Below are positions 41,752 through 51,779 of a DNA stretch of 64,000 nucleotides, in pieces. Source of the stretch: CAZMZW01 sp963802275 (GTDB lineage Bacteria > Chloroflexota > Anaerolineae > Anaerolineales > Anaerolineaceae); NCBI GenBank assembly GCA_963802275.1, contig CAWDIB010000006.1, positions 248,001 to 312,000 on the forward strand. Direction: 5' to 3'. A program made the position numbers and the translations under genes. Position 1 is the first letter of the stretch; each line of letters starts with the position of its first letter. The notes under the pieces were generated by a model that searched no databases, was not told the origin of the DNA, and worked only from the letters and a program-made list of their open reading frames with translations.

Positions 41752-43344
41752 ATGCCATCCTCAGAAACAGCCCGCACCGCCACCCGTCAGATTGCCCGCG
41801 GTGCTGCGGTGGTCATCCTGGCTTATCTGGTCACCACGCCCATCCGTCTCCTTTCCACCATCCTGACCGCCCGTATTTTCGGCACCGGGCCGGCCAGCGA
41901 AGCTTTTTTTGCCTCCAACCGCTTTGCAGAGATTCTCTTTAACCTGGTTGCCGGCGGCGCGCTGGGTTCGGCTTTCATTCCTACCTTCACCGCCCTTCTC
42001 GCAAAAAAAGACCGTGTGACTGCCTGGAAGCTCGCATCCGCCATCACCAATCTGGTCTTGCTGGTGTTGTCCCTTTTAAGCCTGCTCGCCATTATTTTTG
42101 CTCGCCAGGTGGTTCACTATATTCTTGCCCCCGGCTTCAGTCTGGTCGACCCGGCCAAGGAAGCCCTGGCAGCTGAACTTCTTCGCATCCAGTTGCCTTC
42201 CGCCTTGATTTTTGGTCTAAGTGGTTTGTTTATGGGCATTCTGAATGCCCACCAGCATTTTTTGCTGCCCGCCTTGGCGCCCGCCATGTACAACCTGGGT
42301 TGGATTTTCGGCCTGCTGGTGCTTTCTCCCTCGCTGGGTATCCATGGCCTCGCCTGGGGGGTGCTTCTTGGAGCTGGTTTGCACATGCTCATCCAACTGC
42401 CGATGGTGTTTAAGCTGCCCGGACGGCGTTATTCGTTTACCCTGGGGTTGAGAATTGAACAGGTACGTGAAGTATTGGTGCTTATGCTGCCCCGTTTGCT
42501 GGGCGTCGCTGTGGTTCAGCTCAATTTTTTGCTGAACACCTATCTGGCATCTCTGCAGCCGGAAGGCAGTGTGACTGCCATCACCCTGGCCTGGACGGTT
42601 ATGCTCATGCCCCAGGCGGCCATTGCCCAATCCATTGCCACGGCTGCCCTGCCCACTTTCTCCGCCCAGGCCGCTCGCGGTAAATTGGAACACATGCGCA
42701 TTTCACTGGCTGCAACTTTGCGTGGAGTATTACTCCTGGCTATTCCCACATCTCTCGGTCTGATCCTCTTAAGGCAGCCTCTCGTCCAGCTCCTCTTCCA
42801 GCATGGGGATGCCTTTAATGACCAGTCCACCCAAATGGTAACCTGGGCGCTTCTATGGTACGGGGCAGGGCTGGTCGGGCATTGTGTTGTCGAGATCATC
42901 AGCCGCGCTTTTTATGCCTTGCATGATACCCGCACCCCGGTCATGGTTGGCATCGCCGCCATGAGCATGAATCTGGTTTTCAGTCTGTTATTCAGCGCCT
43001 TGTTCCGTTCCATCGGCTGGCTGCCACATGGCGGACTGGCTCTCGCCAATTCCCTGGCCACCGCCATCGAGTGTGCCATTCTCCTTGCCATCATGCGCAA
43101 AAGATTGCAGGGTTTGGAGGGTAAAAGCATAGTTTCACTGGTTTTGAAAGCTCTCCTGGCCGCATTATTGATGGGCATTGCATTATGGGCTTGGTTAGGC
43201 TATTCCGCACAATTTACCTCGGCCATCGTCTCGTTGGGGGGCATCCTGGTTGGAGCTATTGTGTATGGTATTGTGGTTTCATTGTCAGGTGTGCAGGAAT
43301 TATCGAGTTTGTGGGTTTCCGTTCGCAAAAAAATACATATCTAA
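41752..43344 (+). CDS. murJ: lipid II flippase MurJ (MviN)
   Basis: Multi-spanning (about 14 helices) MOP-family transporter, about 530 aa, which flips lipid II across the membrane. The N-terminal ILTARIFGTGPASEAFFAS and FNLVAGGALGSAFIPTF regions are typical. The ATG at 41752 is chosen because the extra upstream residues from 41698 contain the -10 box. It is followed 19 nt later by a SagB-type gene. Confidence 0.93.
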   Translation: MPSSETARTATRQIARGAAVVILAYLVTTPIRLLSTILTARIFGTGPASEAFFASNRFAEILFNLVAGGALGSAFIPTFTALLAKKDRVTAWKLASAITNLVLLVLSLLSLLAIIFARQVVHYILAPGFSLVDPAKEALAAELLRIQLPSALIFGLSGLFMGILNAHQHFLLPALAPAMYNLGWIFGLLVLSPSLGIHGLAWGVLLGAGLHMLIQLPMVFKLPGRRYSFTLGLRIEQVREVLVLMLPRLLGVAVVQLNFLLNTYLASLQPEGSVTAITLAWTVMLMPQAAIAQSIATAALPTFSAQAARGKLEHMRISLAATLRGVLLLAIPTSLGLILLRQPLVQLLFQHGDAFNDQSTQMVTWALLWYGAGLVGHCVVEIISRAFYALHDTRTPVMVGIAAMSMNLVFSLLFSALFRSIGWLPHGGLALANSLATAIECAILLAIMRKRLQGLEGKSIVSLVLKALLAALLMGIALWAWLGYSAQFTSAIVSLGGILVGAIVYGIVVSLSGVQELSSLWVSVRKKIHI

Positions 43345-43363
43345 TCTAATTTAGGAGTTGATC

Positions 43364-44107
43364 ATGGAAGAAAATTTTATTGACCAGTTCTTGGAAACGA
43401 CCAAGAGCAAACACATGCCGGTTTCCGACCAAACCAGGGGATTACCCCAGCCACCGCTGGAACTTCCCATGCCGGAAGGTTTGCAGCCAATCGATCTCCC
43501 CTCTCCGCAGCAGCTTAAGGTGCCATTAATGGACTTGCGCCTCGCACTTGAAAATAGGGAAACCCTGCGCGCTTATTCCGATGAGAATATTACTTTGGAG
43601 GAATTGTCCTACCTGCTCTGGACGACCCAGGGGGTTAAAAAAGTCACCGACCGCCCTGTGACCATCCGCACGGTTCCTTCGGCTGGCGCGCGCCATCCCT
43701 TCGAGACCTGGTTGCTGGTCAATCGCGTTCAGGGTTTGCAGCCTGGCTTGTACCGCTATTTTGCCATTGAACATCGGCTGGCTCACGTACCTGCGGTTGA
43801 GGATATCCGCCAGAAGCTGACCGACGGCTGTGCCCATCAAAAACATGTCTTTGAGAGCGCGGTCACCTTTTTCTGGGTGGCCGTGGTGGAAAGGACGACC
43901 TGGCGCTATCCGGTCAGGGGCTTGCGTTACTTCTTCCTGGATGCTGGTCATGTTTGCCAGAACCTCTACCTGGCAGCTGAACAAATCGGCTGTGGTGTAT
44001 GTGCCATTGCCGCTTATGACGACGACCTGGTCAACCAGTCCTTGCAGGTGGATGGCCGCAACCTCTTCACCATTTACATCGCCTCCCTTGGCCGCCGCGA
44101 AAAATAA
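43364..44107 (+). CDS. SagB/ThcOx-type FMN oxidoreductase
   Basis: A 247-aa nitroreductase-fold protein of the SagB type. The FMN-binding pattern is seen as RETLRAYSDENITLEELSYLLW, TVPSAGARHPFE and, near the end, FFLDAGHVCQNLYLAAEQIGCG. SagB-type enzymes oxidise azolines in thiazole/oxazole-modified peptides, but many members stand alone and have other roles. No cyclodehydratase or precursor-like gene is near, so azole biosynthesis is not supported. TAGGAG precedes the ATG. Confidence 0.86.
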   Translation: MEENFIDQFLETTKSKHMPVSDQTRGLPQPPLELPMPEGLQPIDLPSPQQLKVPLMDLRLALENRETLRAYSDENITLEELSYLLWTTQGVKKVTDRPVTIRTVPSAGARHPFETWLLVNRVQGLQPGLYRYFAIEHRLAHVPAVEDIRQKLTDGCAHQKHVFESAVTFFWVAVVERTTWRYPVRGLRYFFLDAGHVCQNLYLAAEQIGCGVCAIAAYDDDLVNQSLQVDGRNLFTIYIASLGRREK

Positions 44108-44156
44108 TTTAAGATTAAAAATTATCCTCCGCAGGCTTATATTAAACCCTGCATGC

Positions 44157-44162
44157 TATAAT
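44157..44162 (+). promoter_or_regulatory. candidate -10 box of dnaE
   Basis: TATAAT about 41 nt before the dnaE ATG. No clear -35 box. Confidence 0.45.
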
Positions 44163-44203
44163 GACTTTGTCCTTTTCTCCGCCGTAAAGTCACCAGGGTT
44201 CAT

Positions 44204-47200
44204 ATGTCATTTGTTCACCTCCATGTCCACACTACTTACTCGCTTTTGGATGGCTTTAGTTCCATCAAAAAGCTGGTGGCGCAGACAAAGGCCTTGGGTA
44301 TGCCAGCCATTGCCATCACTGACCATGGCACCCTGTTTGGCGCCATCGAGTTTTACCAGGCCGCCAAGCAGGCCGGCATTAAACCCATCATTGGACTGGA
44401 AGGTTATGTGGCAGCCCGCCGCATGCAGGACAAGGAACCCCAGTTGGATAAGCGCTCAGCTCATGTCATCCTGCTTGGCTGAGAACATCACCGGATATAA
44501 AAATTTATTAAAAATCGCCAGTGCCTCCCAGCTGGAGGGTTTTTATTATCACCCCCGCATTGACCATGAATTCTTGGCTGCCCATTCCGAAGGGTTGATT
44601 TGTGCCACCGCCTGTTTGAAAGGCGAGGTGCCGACCGCAATTCGTGAAAAAGGGGTTGAGGTTGCCACCCCTGTCTTGGATTGGTATTACCAGGTTTTTG
44701 GCAAACACAACCTTTTCCTGGAGGTCCAGTCGCACGATATTGCCGAACTGCCCATGGTCAACCGCGGCATGGCGGAATTGGCCGGCCGATTTGGGCTGGG
44801 CATGATTGCCACCAATGATGTCCATTATGTGCATCCCGCTGAAGCCCGCCTGCAGGAAATTCTCCTGGCTCTTCAAACCGGGGCTCTCCTTTCAGATACC
44901 GATCGCATGCGCATGAGTGATGGCAATTATTACCTGCGCTCACCGCAGGAAATGTCCGCTCTCTTCCCGGAATGGCCGCAGGCCATTGAAAATACCCTCC
45001 AGATTGCTGAGCGCTGTGAGTTGCATCTGGAACGTGACCGTTACCACCTGCCGGATTTTGAAGTTCCGCAGGGTTATTCGCCAGATTCCTACCTGCGTGA
45101 ATTGTGTGAGCAGGGCATGCGCCAGCGTTATGGTGAACATGCCAACGATCCGGTTTACCGCGAACGGCTGGAGTATGAACTGCAAGTGATTCACTCGATG
45201 GGCTTTGATGCTTACTTCCTCATCGTATGGGATATGTGCCGTTATGCCCGCGAGCGCCACATCTGGTATAACGCCCGCGGGTCAGCTGGCGGGTCGATTG
45301 TTGCCTATGTCTTGGGCATCAGTCTTGTGGAGCCCATTGAACACGGCCTTATGTTTGAACGCTTTCTCAACCCCGACCGCATTAGCATGCCGGATGTCGA
45401 CTTGGATTTCCAGGAAGACAAGCGCGCTGAAATACTCAAATACATTGCCACAAAATTCGGCGAAGACCGTGTATCCCAGATCATTACTTTCAATACCATG
45501 AAGTCCAAAGCCGCCATCCGTGATGTCGGCCGCGTGATGGCAGTCACCTTGTCGGAAGTGGACCATGTTGCCAAGATGATTCCTATTGCTTCAGGCAAAT
45601 CCCCGTCCATCAGCGAGGCGCTGGAAAAAATTCCCGCCTTTAAAGACGCCTATGAGAACGCCCCTTATATGAAAGAAGTGATTGATGCGGCTGCCGGGAT
45701 GGAAGGCGTCGCCCGCAATGCCGGCACTCATGCTGCCGGCGTTATCATCGCCGATATGCCGCTGACGGAAATGGTCCCGTTGCATCGTCCCACCAATGAC
45801 TCCCTTGAAAATCCTATCCAAAAGGTATCCCAGTATGAGATGGATATGCTGGATTTCCTGGGTTTGATGAAGGTGGACATTCTCGGTTTGGATATGCTGG
45901 CAGTCATGGCTGAGGCCTGTGCCCTCATTGAACAGCGCCATCAGGTGAATTTAAATATCGGTAATATTCCCCTCGATGATGCCGATACCTATGCTTTTCT
46001 TGGTAAAGGATTGACTGCCGGAGTCTTCCAGCTGGAAGGGGCGGGCATGACCCGCTTCCTTACCCAGATGAAGCCGCGTGAACTGCGCAATATCATCGCC
46101 ATGGTTGCCCTTTATCGTCCCGGCCCCATGCAGTTCATCCCGCATTACATTAACCGCCTGCTCGGGCGCGAAAAGATTGAATACGATCACCCCCTGCTGG
46201 AACCCATCTTCAGTGAAACCTATGGCGTGCCTGTCTATCAGGAACAGATCATGATGGCTGCCATGACCCTGGCGGGCTATACCGCCGGTGGAGCGGATGA
46301 ATTGCGCAAGGTCATTTCCAAAAAACAGGTGGCCTCCCTGGCAAAGCAGCGTGAAAAATTCATCCAGGGTGCCCTTCAGAAAGGGATCCCTGAAAATGAA
46401 TCAGCGGATATTTGGCAAAAGTGGGAAGGGTTTGCCAGTTATGCTTTTAATAAAAGCCATGCCGCCGATTACGGCGTTCTGGCTGTTCAAACTGGCTATC
46501 TGAAGGCTCACTACACCATCGAATATATGACTGCCCTCCTGTCCAATAAAAAGGATGTGTCGGAAAAGGTGGCTTTGTATGTGGCTGATTGCGCCCAATT
46601 GGGCATTGAGGTGCTGCCGCCGGATATCAATGCCAGTCTTTGGAATTTCAGCATTGAAGAAAGGCCGGATCAATCGCCGGCTATCCGCTTTGGTCTTGGC
46701 GCCGTCAAGAACGCCAGCCAGAATTCGGTGGAAACCATCGTTACCGCCCGTCAGGATGGCTTGTTCCGCAGTGTGAATGATTTTGTCCGCCGCGTGGATT
46801 TGCGTAAAATTGGCAAACGCACCCTTGAATCCCTCATCAAGGTGGGCGCTCTGGACAGTCTTGGCCCGCGTACCTCGCTGCTGGATGCTATGGATTGGCT
46901 CATGACCCTCAGCGACCGACACTTCAAAATCCAGGAATCCGGCCAACTGACCATCTTTGATACCGGCTCCGTGGCTGAAGAAGAGATTACCCTTCCGGCT
47001 GTGGCTGCCATGGATCCGCATGTCCGCCTGGAATGGGAAAAAGAATTGCTCGGGTTGTACCTCTCCGGTCACCCCCTTACCCCGTATTTACCCCTCATTC
47101 AAAGTTATATATCCCATTATTCGGCTGAACTGCACGATGCCGAACCCAAACAGGTGGTCACCATTGCCGGCTTGATTAAAGGACAGCGCCGCATCATCAC

Positions 47201-48146
47201 CCGCAAGGACGAACCGATGGGTTTCATCATGGTTGAAGATTTGCAGGGAGAAGTGGAGGTGGTGGTCTTTCCCCGCGTCTGGCAGACGGTGGAGAATTTC
47301 ATGCGCGAAGGGGAAGTGGTGGTGGTGCATGGCAAACTGCAAGTGGAAGATGAGGCGGTTAAGATTCTTGCCGACCGGGTCAATCGCTTGACGCTTGGCG
47401 AAATGCAGGCAATTAATTTAACATCTCCTGGTGTGATCGAACAGATAAAACCGTTTACTTCATTCAATACTGCCACTTCTGCCATCAACATCGAGGAAGA
47501 TCGTTTTGAAGAAGATCTATCAGATGTGACCAAACAGGTTGATTCTGGTGCTGAATTACCGGATTCCCCCAACCCGGTAACGCAAAAACCTGTTCCCCCT
47601 GATCCAATCCATGCGATGGAAGATTTCGATTTGGATTTAACCCGGGATGATGATGAATCGGGTGAAGACCCCGCGGAAAAGCTCAATCTTGAAAACGCGC
47701 CGGAAATCGGGCTGGCTGAACCAGTTAATACAGATATTAATTCCGCTGAATCTCCTGGCACAATTCCAACAGTAGATCAGGTTGGAGACTCCTCCTTGAA
47801 TGCTTCTGCAGCAGCGGCCGTTGAGAATGTGGTCCTGCAGGAAGTCCAATTTATCGTTCCGCCATCAGCGCCCAGAACAAACACGGAAGAAAAAAGACTG
47901 CCGCGCTTGTTAAAGGTGGAGCTCCACCCCTGTGGCGATAAAGTGCGTGATAGGTTGCGCATGCAGCGCATCCTCGGCTTTCTCAATTCGCACCCCGGTC
48001 GCGACCGGTTTGCCCTGGTATGCCAGGAGAACGGTAGCAGTGTCGTGGTTGATTTCCCCAACAGTTCCACCGGCATCTCTGAGCCGCTCCTGGCGCAGTT
48101 GGCCGGCATGGTCGGGCAGGAAAATATCTCGGTCAGCGATTTTTAA
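44204..48146 (+). CDS. dnaE: DNA polymerase III alpha subunit, one frameshift
   Basis: Replicative polymerase of about 1313 aa. PHP domain at the N-terminus (FVHLHVHTTYSLLDG, ITDHGTLFG), palm with catalytic Asp in MPDVDLDF and the RGSAGGSIVAYVLG loop, thumb/fingers, then an OB fold (VVTIAGLIKGQRRI, VEVVVFPRVW). A long acidic, probably disordered linker (about residues 1085-1230) precedes a C-terminal domain. The frame breaks at about 44475-44480: the first frame ends at a TGA at 44480, while AENITGYKNLLKIAS continues in the frame that ends at 48146. One extra G in ttggctg explains it. The C-terminal frame is open upstream to 43830, but that part overlaps the SagB-type gene and is not coding. 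Confidence 0.93.
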
Positions 48147-48171
48147 TTCGCTGCCAAAAGCCCCCTTTTAA

Positions 48172-49698
48172 TTAAATGGTTTCTTCTTCCTTGCGCAAAT
48201 GCGGGAAGAGCAGCACTTCGCGGATGGAATGATTGTTGGTCAGCAGCATCGTCAGCCGGTCCACCCCCATGCCGAATCCTCCGGTGGGTGGCATACCGTA
48301 GGACATCGCCTTTAAATAATCCTCGTCCATCGGGTGCCGTTCTTCATCATCACTCTCGTAATCCCGCCCCATCTCCAGGAATCGCTTTTCCTGCTCGAAT
48401 GGGTCATTCAGTTCGGTGAAGGCATTGCACAGTTCCATCCCGCCCGCGAACCCCTCAAAGCGTTCCACCATGGCAGGGTCGCCGGGGATGTTCTTGGCCA
48501 ATGGCGAGATGTCACGCGGATAATTGTAGAGGAAGGTTGGTTCGATCAGGTTGGGTTCCACCAGGTCGCCGATCATCCCGTCGATCAGTTTACCGCGCGG
48601 CGCGCCTTCCTTGGGGTGCAAACCCGCTGCCTGCATGGCAGCCGCCAGGCTTTTTTCATCCTTGTGCTGGGTGATGTCGATGCCGGTCTTGTCGAGGATG
48701 GCCTGCCGCAGTTCAAGCCGTTTCCAGGGGATATCAAAACTGATTGCCTTGCCATTGAACATCACCTGTCTTTTTCCCAGCACCTTGTCGCACACAAAGG
48801 CGACCATCTGTTCGGTCACTTCCATTACCTTCAGGTAATCCGCATACGCCATGTAAAACTCAAGCTGCGTGAATTCCGGGTTATGCTTGAAGGAAACGCC
48901 CTCGTTGCGAAAGTCCCGCCCGATCTCGTACACGCGGTCCAAACCTCCGACCAAGAGGCGTTTAAGATACAGTTCAAACGAGATGCGCAAATACAGATCC
49001 TGCTTAAGCTGGTTGTGATGGGTGATGAAGGGTTTGGCGGCCGCCCCGCCATACAGAGGCTGTAAAATGGGCGTTTCGACTTCCAGGAAACCCTGGCTGT
49101 CCAGGAACTCCTGCAGCGCCCGCACGATCCTGCCGCGCGTGCGGAAGATCTCCCGCACCTGCGGATTGACCGCCAGGTCAGCATACCGCTCGCGGTAGCG
49201 CGTTTCAGGGTCGGTCAGCCCGGCATGCCGCACGACTTGCCCGTCCACCTCTTCATCCTTGGCTGCCGGCAGCGGGGTCAGCGCTTTTGACAACAATTTA
49301 TATTCTTTTACCAGCAGGGTCACTTCGCCTGTGCGTGAGCGCATCAGCTCACCGCTGGCTTGAATAAAATCTCCCAGGTCAAGCAGGTCATTGAACAAAT
49401 CCACCTGTTCCTGCCCCAGTTCGTTTACCCGCAGCATCAGCTGCAGGCGGCCGCTGCCATCTTCAATGTGGCTGAATGCCAGTTTACCCATCGGCCGCTT
49501 GGAACGCATCCGTCCGCCCACGCATACAGTGGGTGCCGGTGTACTTTCTTGTTTGTTCTTTTCAAATTCTGCAAACAGCGACAGCGCTTCGGTAATGCTG
49601 TGGTTCACCTCCGCGCGTGTCGGGTAGGGCTCGATCCCTTTTTTTCGTAATTGCTCTATTTTTTCCTGGCGGATTTTTTCTAGATCATTCAGTTCCAT
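48172..49698 (-). CDS. lysS: lysyl-tRNA synthetase, class II
   Basis: 508 aa. N-terminal OB-fold anticodon domain (KRPMGKLAFSHIEDGSGRLQ region) and class II core: motif 1 (GFLEVETPILQPL), motif 2 (RDFRNEGVSFKHNPEFTQLE) and motif 3 (GMGVDRLTMLLTN). GAGGT precedes the ATG. It follows greA on the minus strand, after a terminator. Confidence 0.97.
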   Translation of the reverse strand: MELNDLEKIRQEKIEQLRKKGIEPYPTRAEVNHSITEALSLFAEFEKNKQESTPAPTVCVGGRMRSKRPMGKLAFSHIEDGSGRLQLMLRVNELGQEQVDLFNDLLDLGDFIQASGELMRSRTGEVTLLVKEYKLLSKALTPLPAAKDEEVDGQVVRHAGLTDPETRYRERYADLAVNPQVREIFRTRGRIVRALQEFLDSQGFLEVETPILQPLYGGAAAKPFITHHNQLKQDLYLRISFELYLKRLLVGGLDRVYEIGRDFRNEGVSFKHNPEFTQLEFYMAYADYLKVMEVTEQMVAFVCDKVLGKRQVMFNGKAISFDIPWKRLELRQAILDKTGIDITQHKDEKSLAAAMQAAGLHPKEGAPRGKLIDGMIGDLVEPNLIEPTFLYNYPRDISPLAKNIPGDPAMVERFEGFAGGMELCNAFTELNDPFEQEKRFLEMGRDYESDDEERHPMDEDYLKAMSYGMPPTGGFGMGVDRLTMLLTNNHSIREVLLFPHLRKEEETI

Positions 49699-49720
49699 CG
49701 CTACCTCGTTTGGGTATGAA

Positions 49721-49750
49721 AACCCCGCCCGTTGGACTCAGGGCGGGGTT
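49721..49750 (-). terminator. intrinsic terminator between greA and lysS
   Basis: Perfect 10-bp stem (aaccccgccc at 49721-49730, gggcggggtt at 49741-49750), 10-nt loop. Confidence 0.85.
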
Positions 49751-49775
49751 GATTTCTTAAAGACCCGTTTGATCC

Positions 49776-50243
49776 TCAGGCGACTTCAATAATTTTAACC
49801 TGATACTTGTTTTCCGGTGCTTCCACGTTCACCACATCGCTGGCTTTATGCCCCAGCAGCGCTCTGCCCAGCGGTGATTCGTTGGAGATGTGCCCGGCCA
49901 TCGGGTTTGCCTCTGCGGCGCCGACGATTTCATACTCTTCCTTGCTGCGGCTGCCCACCTCCTGGATGGTCACCTTGGAGCCCACCTGCACCATGTCGGA
50001 GCTGGCCGGCTCTTTGATGATTTTGGCCGTTGCTAGCAGTACTTCCAGGTCTTTGATGCGTCCCTCAACAAAAGCCTGTTCGTTCTTGGCGGCTTCGTAC
50101 TCCGCATTCTCGATCAGGTCTTCACCATCAGCTGCCTCGCGCAGGCGCGCAGCGATCTCCTCGCGCTTGGTGGTGCGCAGGTGTTCCAGTTCTTCCTGAA
50201 GCTTTTGGTATCCTTCTTTGGTGAGGAAGGAATTGGTCGCCAT
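49776..50243 (-). CDS. greA: transcription elongation factor GreA
   Basis: 155 aa. N-terminal antiparallel coiled coil (EGYQKLQEELEHLRTTKREEIAARL region) with the acidic tip DGEDLIENAEY, and the C-terminal FKBP-like domain (ISNESPLGRALLGHKASDVV). It rescues backtracked RNA polymerase by stimulating cleavage of the transcript. GAGGT site before the ATG. Confidence 0.97.
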   Translation of the reverse strand: MATNSFLTKEGYQKLQEELEHLRTTKREEIAARLREAADGEDLIENAEYEAAKNEQAFVEGRIKDLEVLLATAKIIKEPASSDMVQVGSKVTIQEVGSRSKEEYEIVGAAEANPMAGHISNESPLGRALLGHKASDVVNVEAPENKYQVKIIEVA

Positions 50244-50425
50244 CTTTTTTACCTCGCTTGCTTTGATATTGATCCCGGTTACTTGCGAACTTGCTTAATA
50301 ATAAAACCACTCCATAAGAGTGGATTTTTCAGTCGTACGTAATATGTGATTGATTAGGTAGATATTACCATATCTCATACCAAAAGGCAAACATTTGGTT
50401 ATTTATGGAAAAAAGGGGAAAACGC

Positions 50426-50969
50426 CTATTTTTCCGAAAATTCAGCGCCCTTGCGCAACGCTTTTACATTCAATTCCAGCAGCTTGCGCTGCTTTTCGGA
50501 TGATTCCTTCTCCAGCGCCTCTTCCACCGCCTCCAGGCTGACAAAACCGGTGTTCTTCACCAGCCCGCCCAGCATGCACCATGTTGGTCAGGCGTTTGTC
50601 GCCCAGTTCCTCCGCCAGCTTCGGTGCCGGGGATCGAGATGACGTGAATATCTTTACGCTTGGCCTCACGGTTGACCATGGATGTGTTGACCACCAGGTA
50701 GCCGCCGCGGCGCACCAGCGCTTCATATTTATCCAGCGAGGGCTGATTCATCACGATAGCCGCGCGCGGGTTGCTCACCTGCGGCGAGCCGATCTCTTCA
50801 TCGGCGAAATGACCACGGTGCAGTTGGCTGTTCCGCCGCGCATTTCCGGCCCATAGGAGGGCAGCCAGGTCACTTCGCGCCCGTCTTCCAGCCCGGCGTA
50901 TGCCAGCACTTTGCCGGCGAAAAGAACACCCTGACCGCCGAAACCGGCGATGATGGTTTCGTTCTGCAT
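50426..50969 (-). CDS. 2-oxoacid:ferredoxin oxidoreductase, gamma subunit (frameshifted)
   Basis: Gamma subunit of a VorABCD/KorABCD-type enzyme, about 181 aa after correction. The N-terminus MQNETIIAGFGGQGVLFAGK, with SYGPEMRGGTANCTVVIS, is diagnostic. Several shifts follow; NQPSLDKYEALVRRGGYLVVNTSMV and the C-terminal SSEKQRKLLELNVKALRKG are in other frames, ending at a TAG at 50426. It is the last gene of the four-subunit operon. Confidence 0.85.
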
Positions 50970-50979
50970 GTCTGTCCTC

Positions 50980-51771
50980 CTATACCTTCAATTCGGCCAG
51001 TGCCGGGTGGACTTTGAAGTCACCCAACGGGTAATACGGGATCATCTTTTCTTCCAGCCATTGGGTGGCTTCTAGCGGCGTCATGCTGCCAGTTGGTGGG
51101 GCAGGTGGAAAGCAGTTCCACCATCGAAAAGCCCAGCCCGCGCACCTGCGTTTCAAACGCCATAGCGGATGGCTTTCTTGGCCATGCGGATATTCTTGGG
51201 GTCATGCAGGCTGCGCCGCACCATGTAACTGGCGCCGTCCAGCGTGGCCAGCAGTCTCGCTGGCGCGGATCGGATAACCCATCGTCTCCACATCCCGCCC
51301 GTTGGGTGAGGAGGTGGTTTTCATGCCCGGGCAGGGTGGTGGGCGCCATCTGTCCGCCGGTCATGCCGTAGTTGGCATTGTTGATGAAAATGACGGTGAT
51401 ATTCTCACCGCGTGCCGGCCGCCGCTACAATTTCACCCGCGCCGATGGAGATCATGTCGCCATCGCCCTGGTAGGTGAACACGATCGCGGTCCGGCCGCA
51501 CGCGCTTGACGCCGGTAGCCATGGCCGGCGCGCGTCCGTGCGGCGCCTGCACAAAATCAAAATTGAAATAATTGTAGGCAAACACCGAGCAGCCCACCGA
51601 CGCCACGCCGATGGTTTGCTCGCGCAAGCCCATTTCATCAATCACTTCCGCCACCAGGCGGTGCGCCACGCCGTGCGTGCAGCCCGGGCAGTAATGCGTG
51701 TTGATATCCAGCAGCGATTCCGGACGTTGGTAGACAACTTCCATCTCTTCGAGATCTAGAGTTGTCATCAT
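50980..51771 (-). CDS. 2-oxoacid:ferredoxin oxidoreductase, TPP-binding beta subunit (frameshifted)
   Basis: Beta subunit with the thiamine diphosphate site, about 263 aa after correction. The start reads TLDLEEMEVVYQRPESLLDINTHYCPGCTHG as separate parts; the CPGCTHG cysteines are typical. GVASVGCSVFAYNYFNFD and FTYQGDGDMISIGAGEIV (in a shifted frame) hold the GDGD motif, and the end is YYPLGDFKVHPALAEL. At least four frame changes occur, with no in-frame stop in the joined sequence. AAAGGAG precedes the ATG. Confidence 0.86.
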
Positions 51772-51779
51772 TATCTCCT

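Noticed and set aside
43364..44107. Azole-peptide (TOMM) biosynthesis locus
   Set aside because: Only the SagB-type oxidoreductase is present; no cyclodehydratase or precursor peptide was seen in the flanks.
43830..44203. Upstream extension of the dnaE frame
   Set aside because: It overlaps the SagB-type gene out of frame; the real N-terminus (PHP domain) starts at 44204 in another frame.
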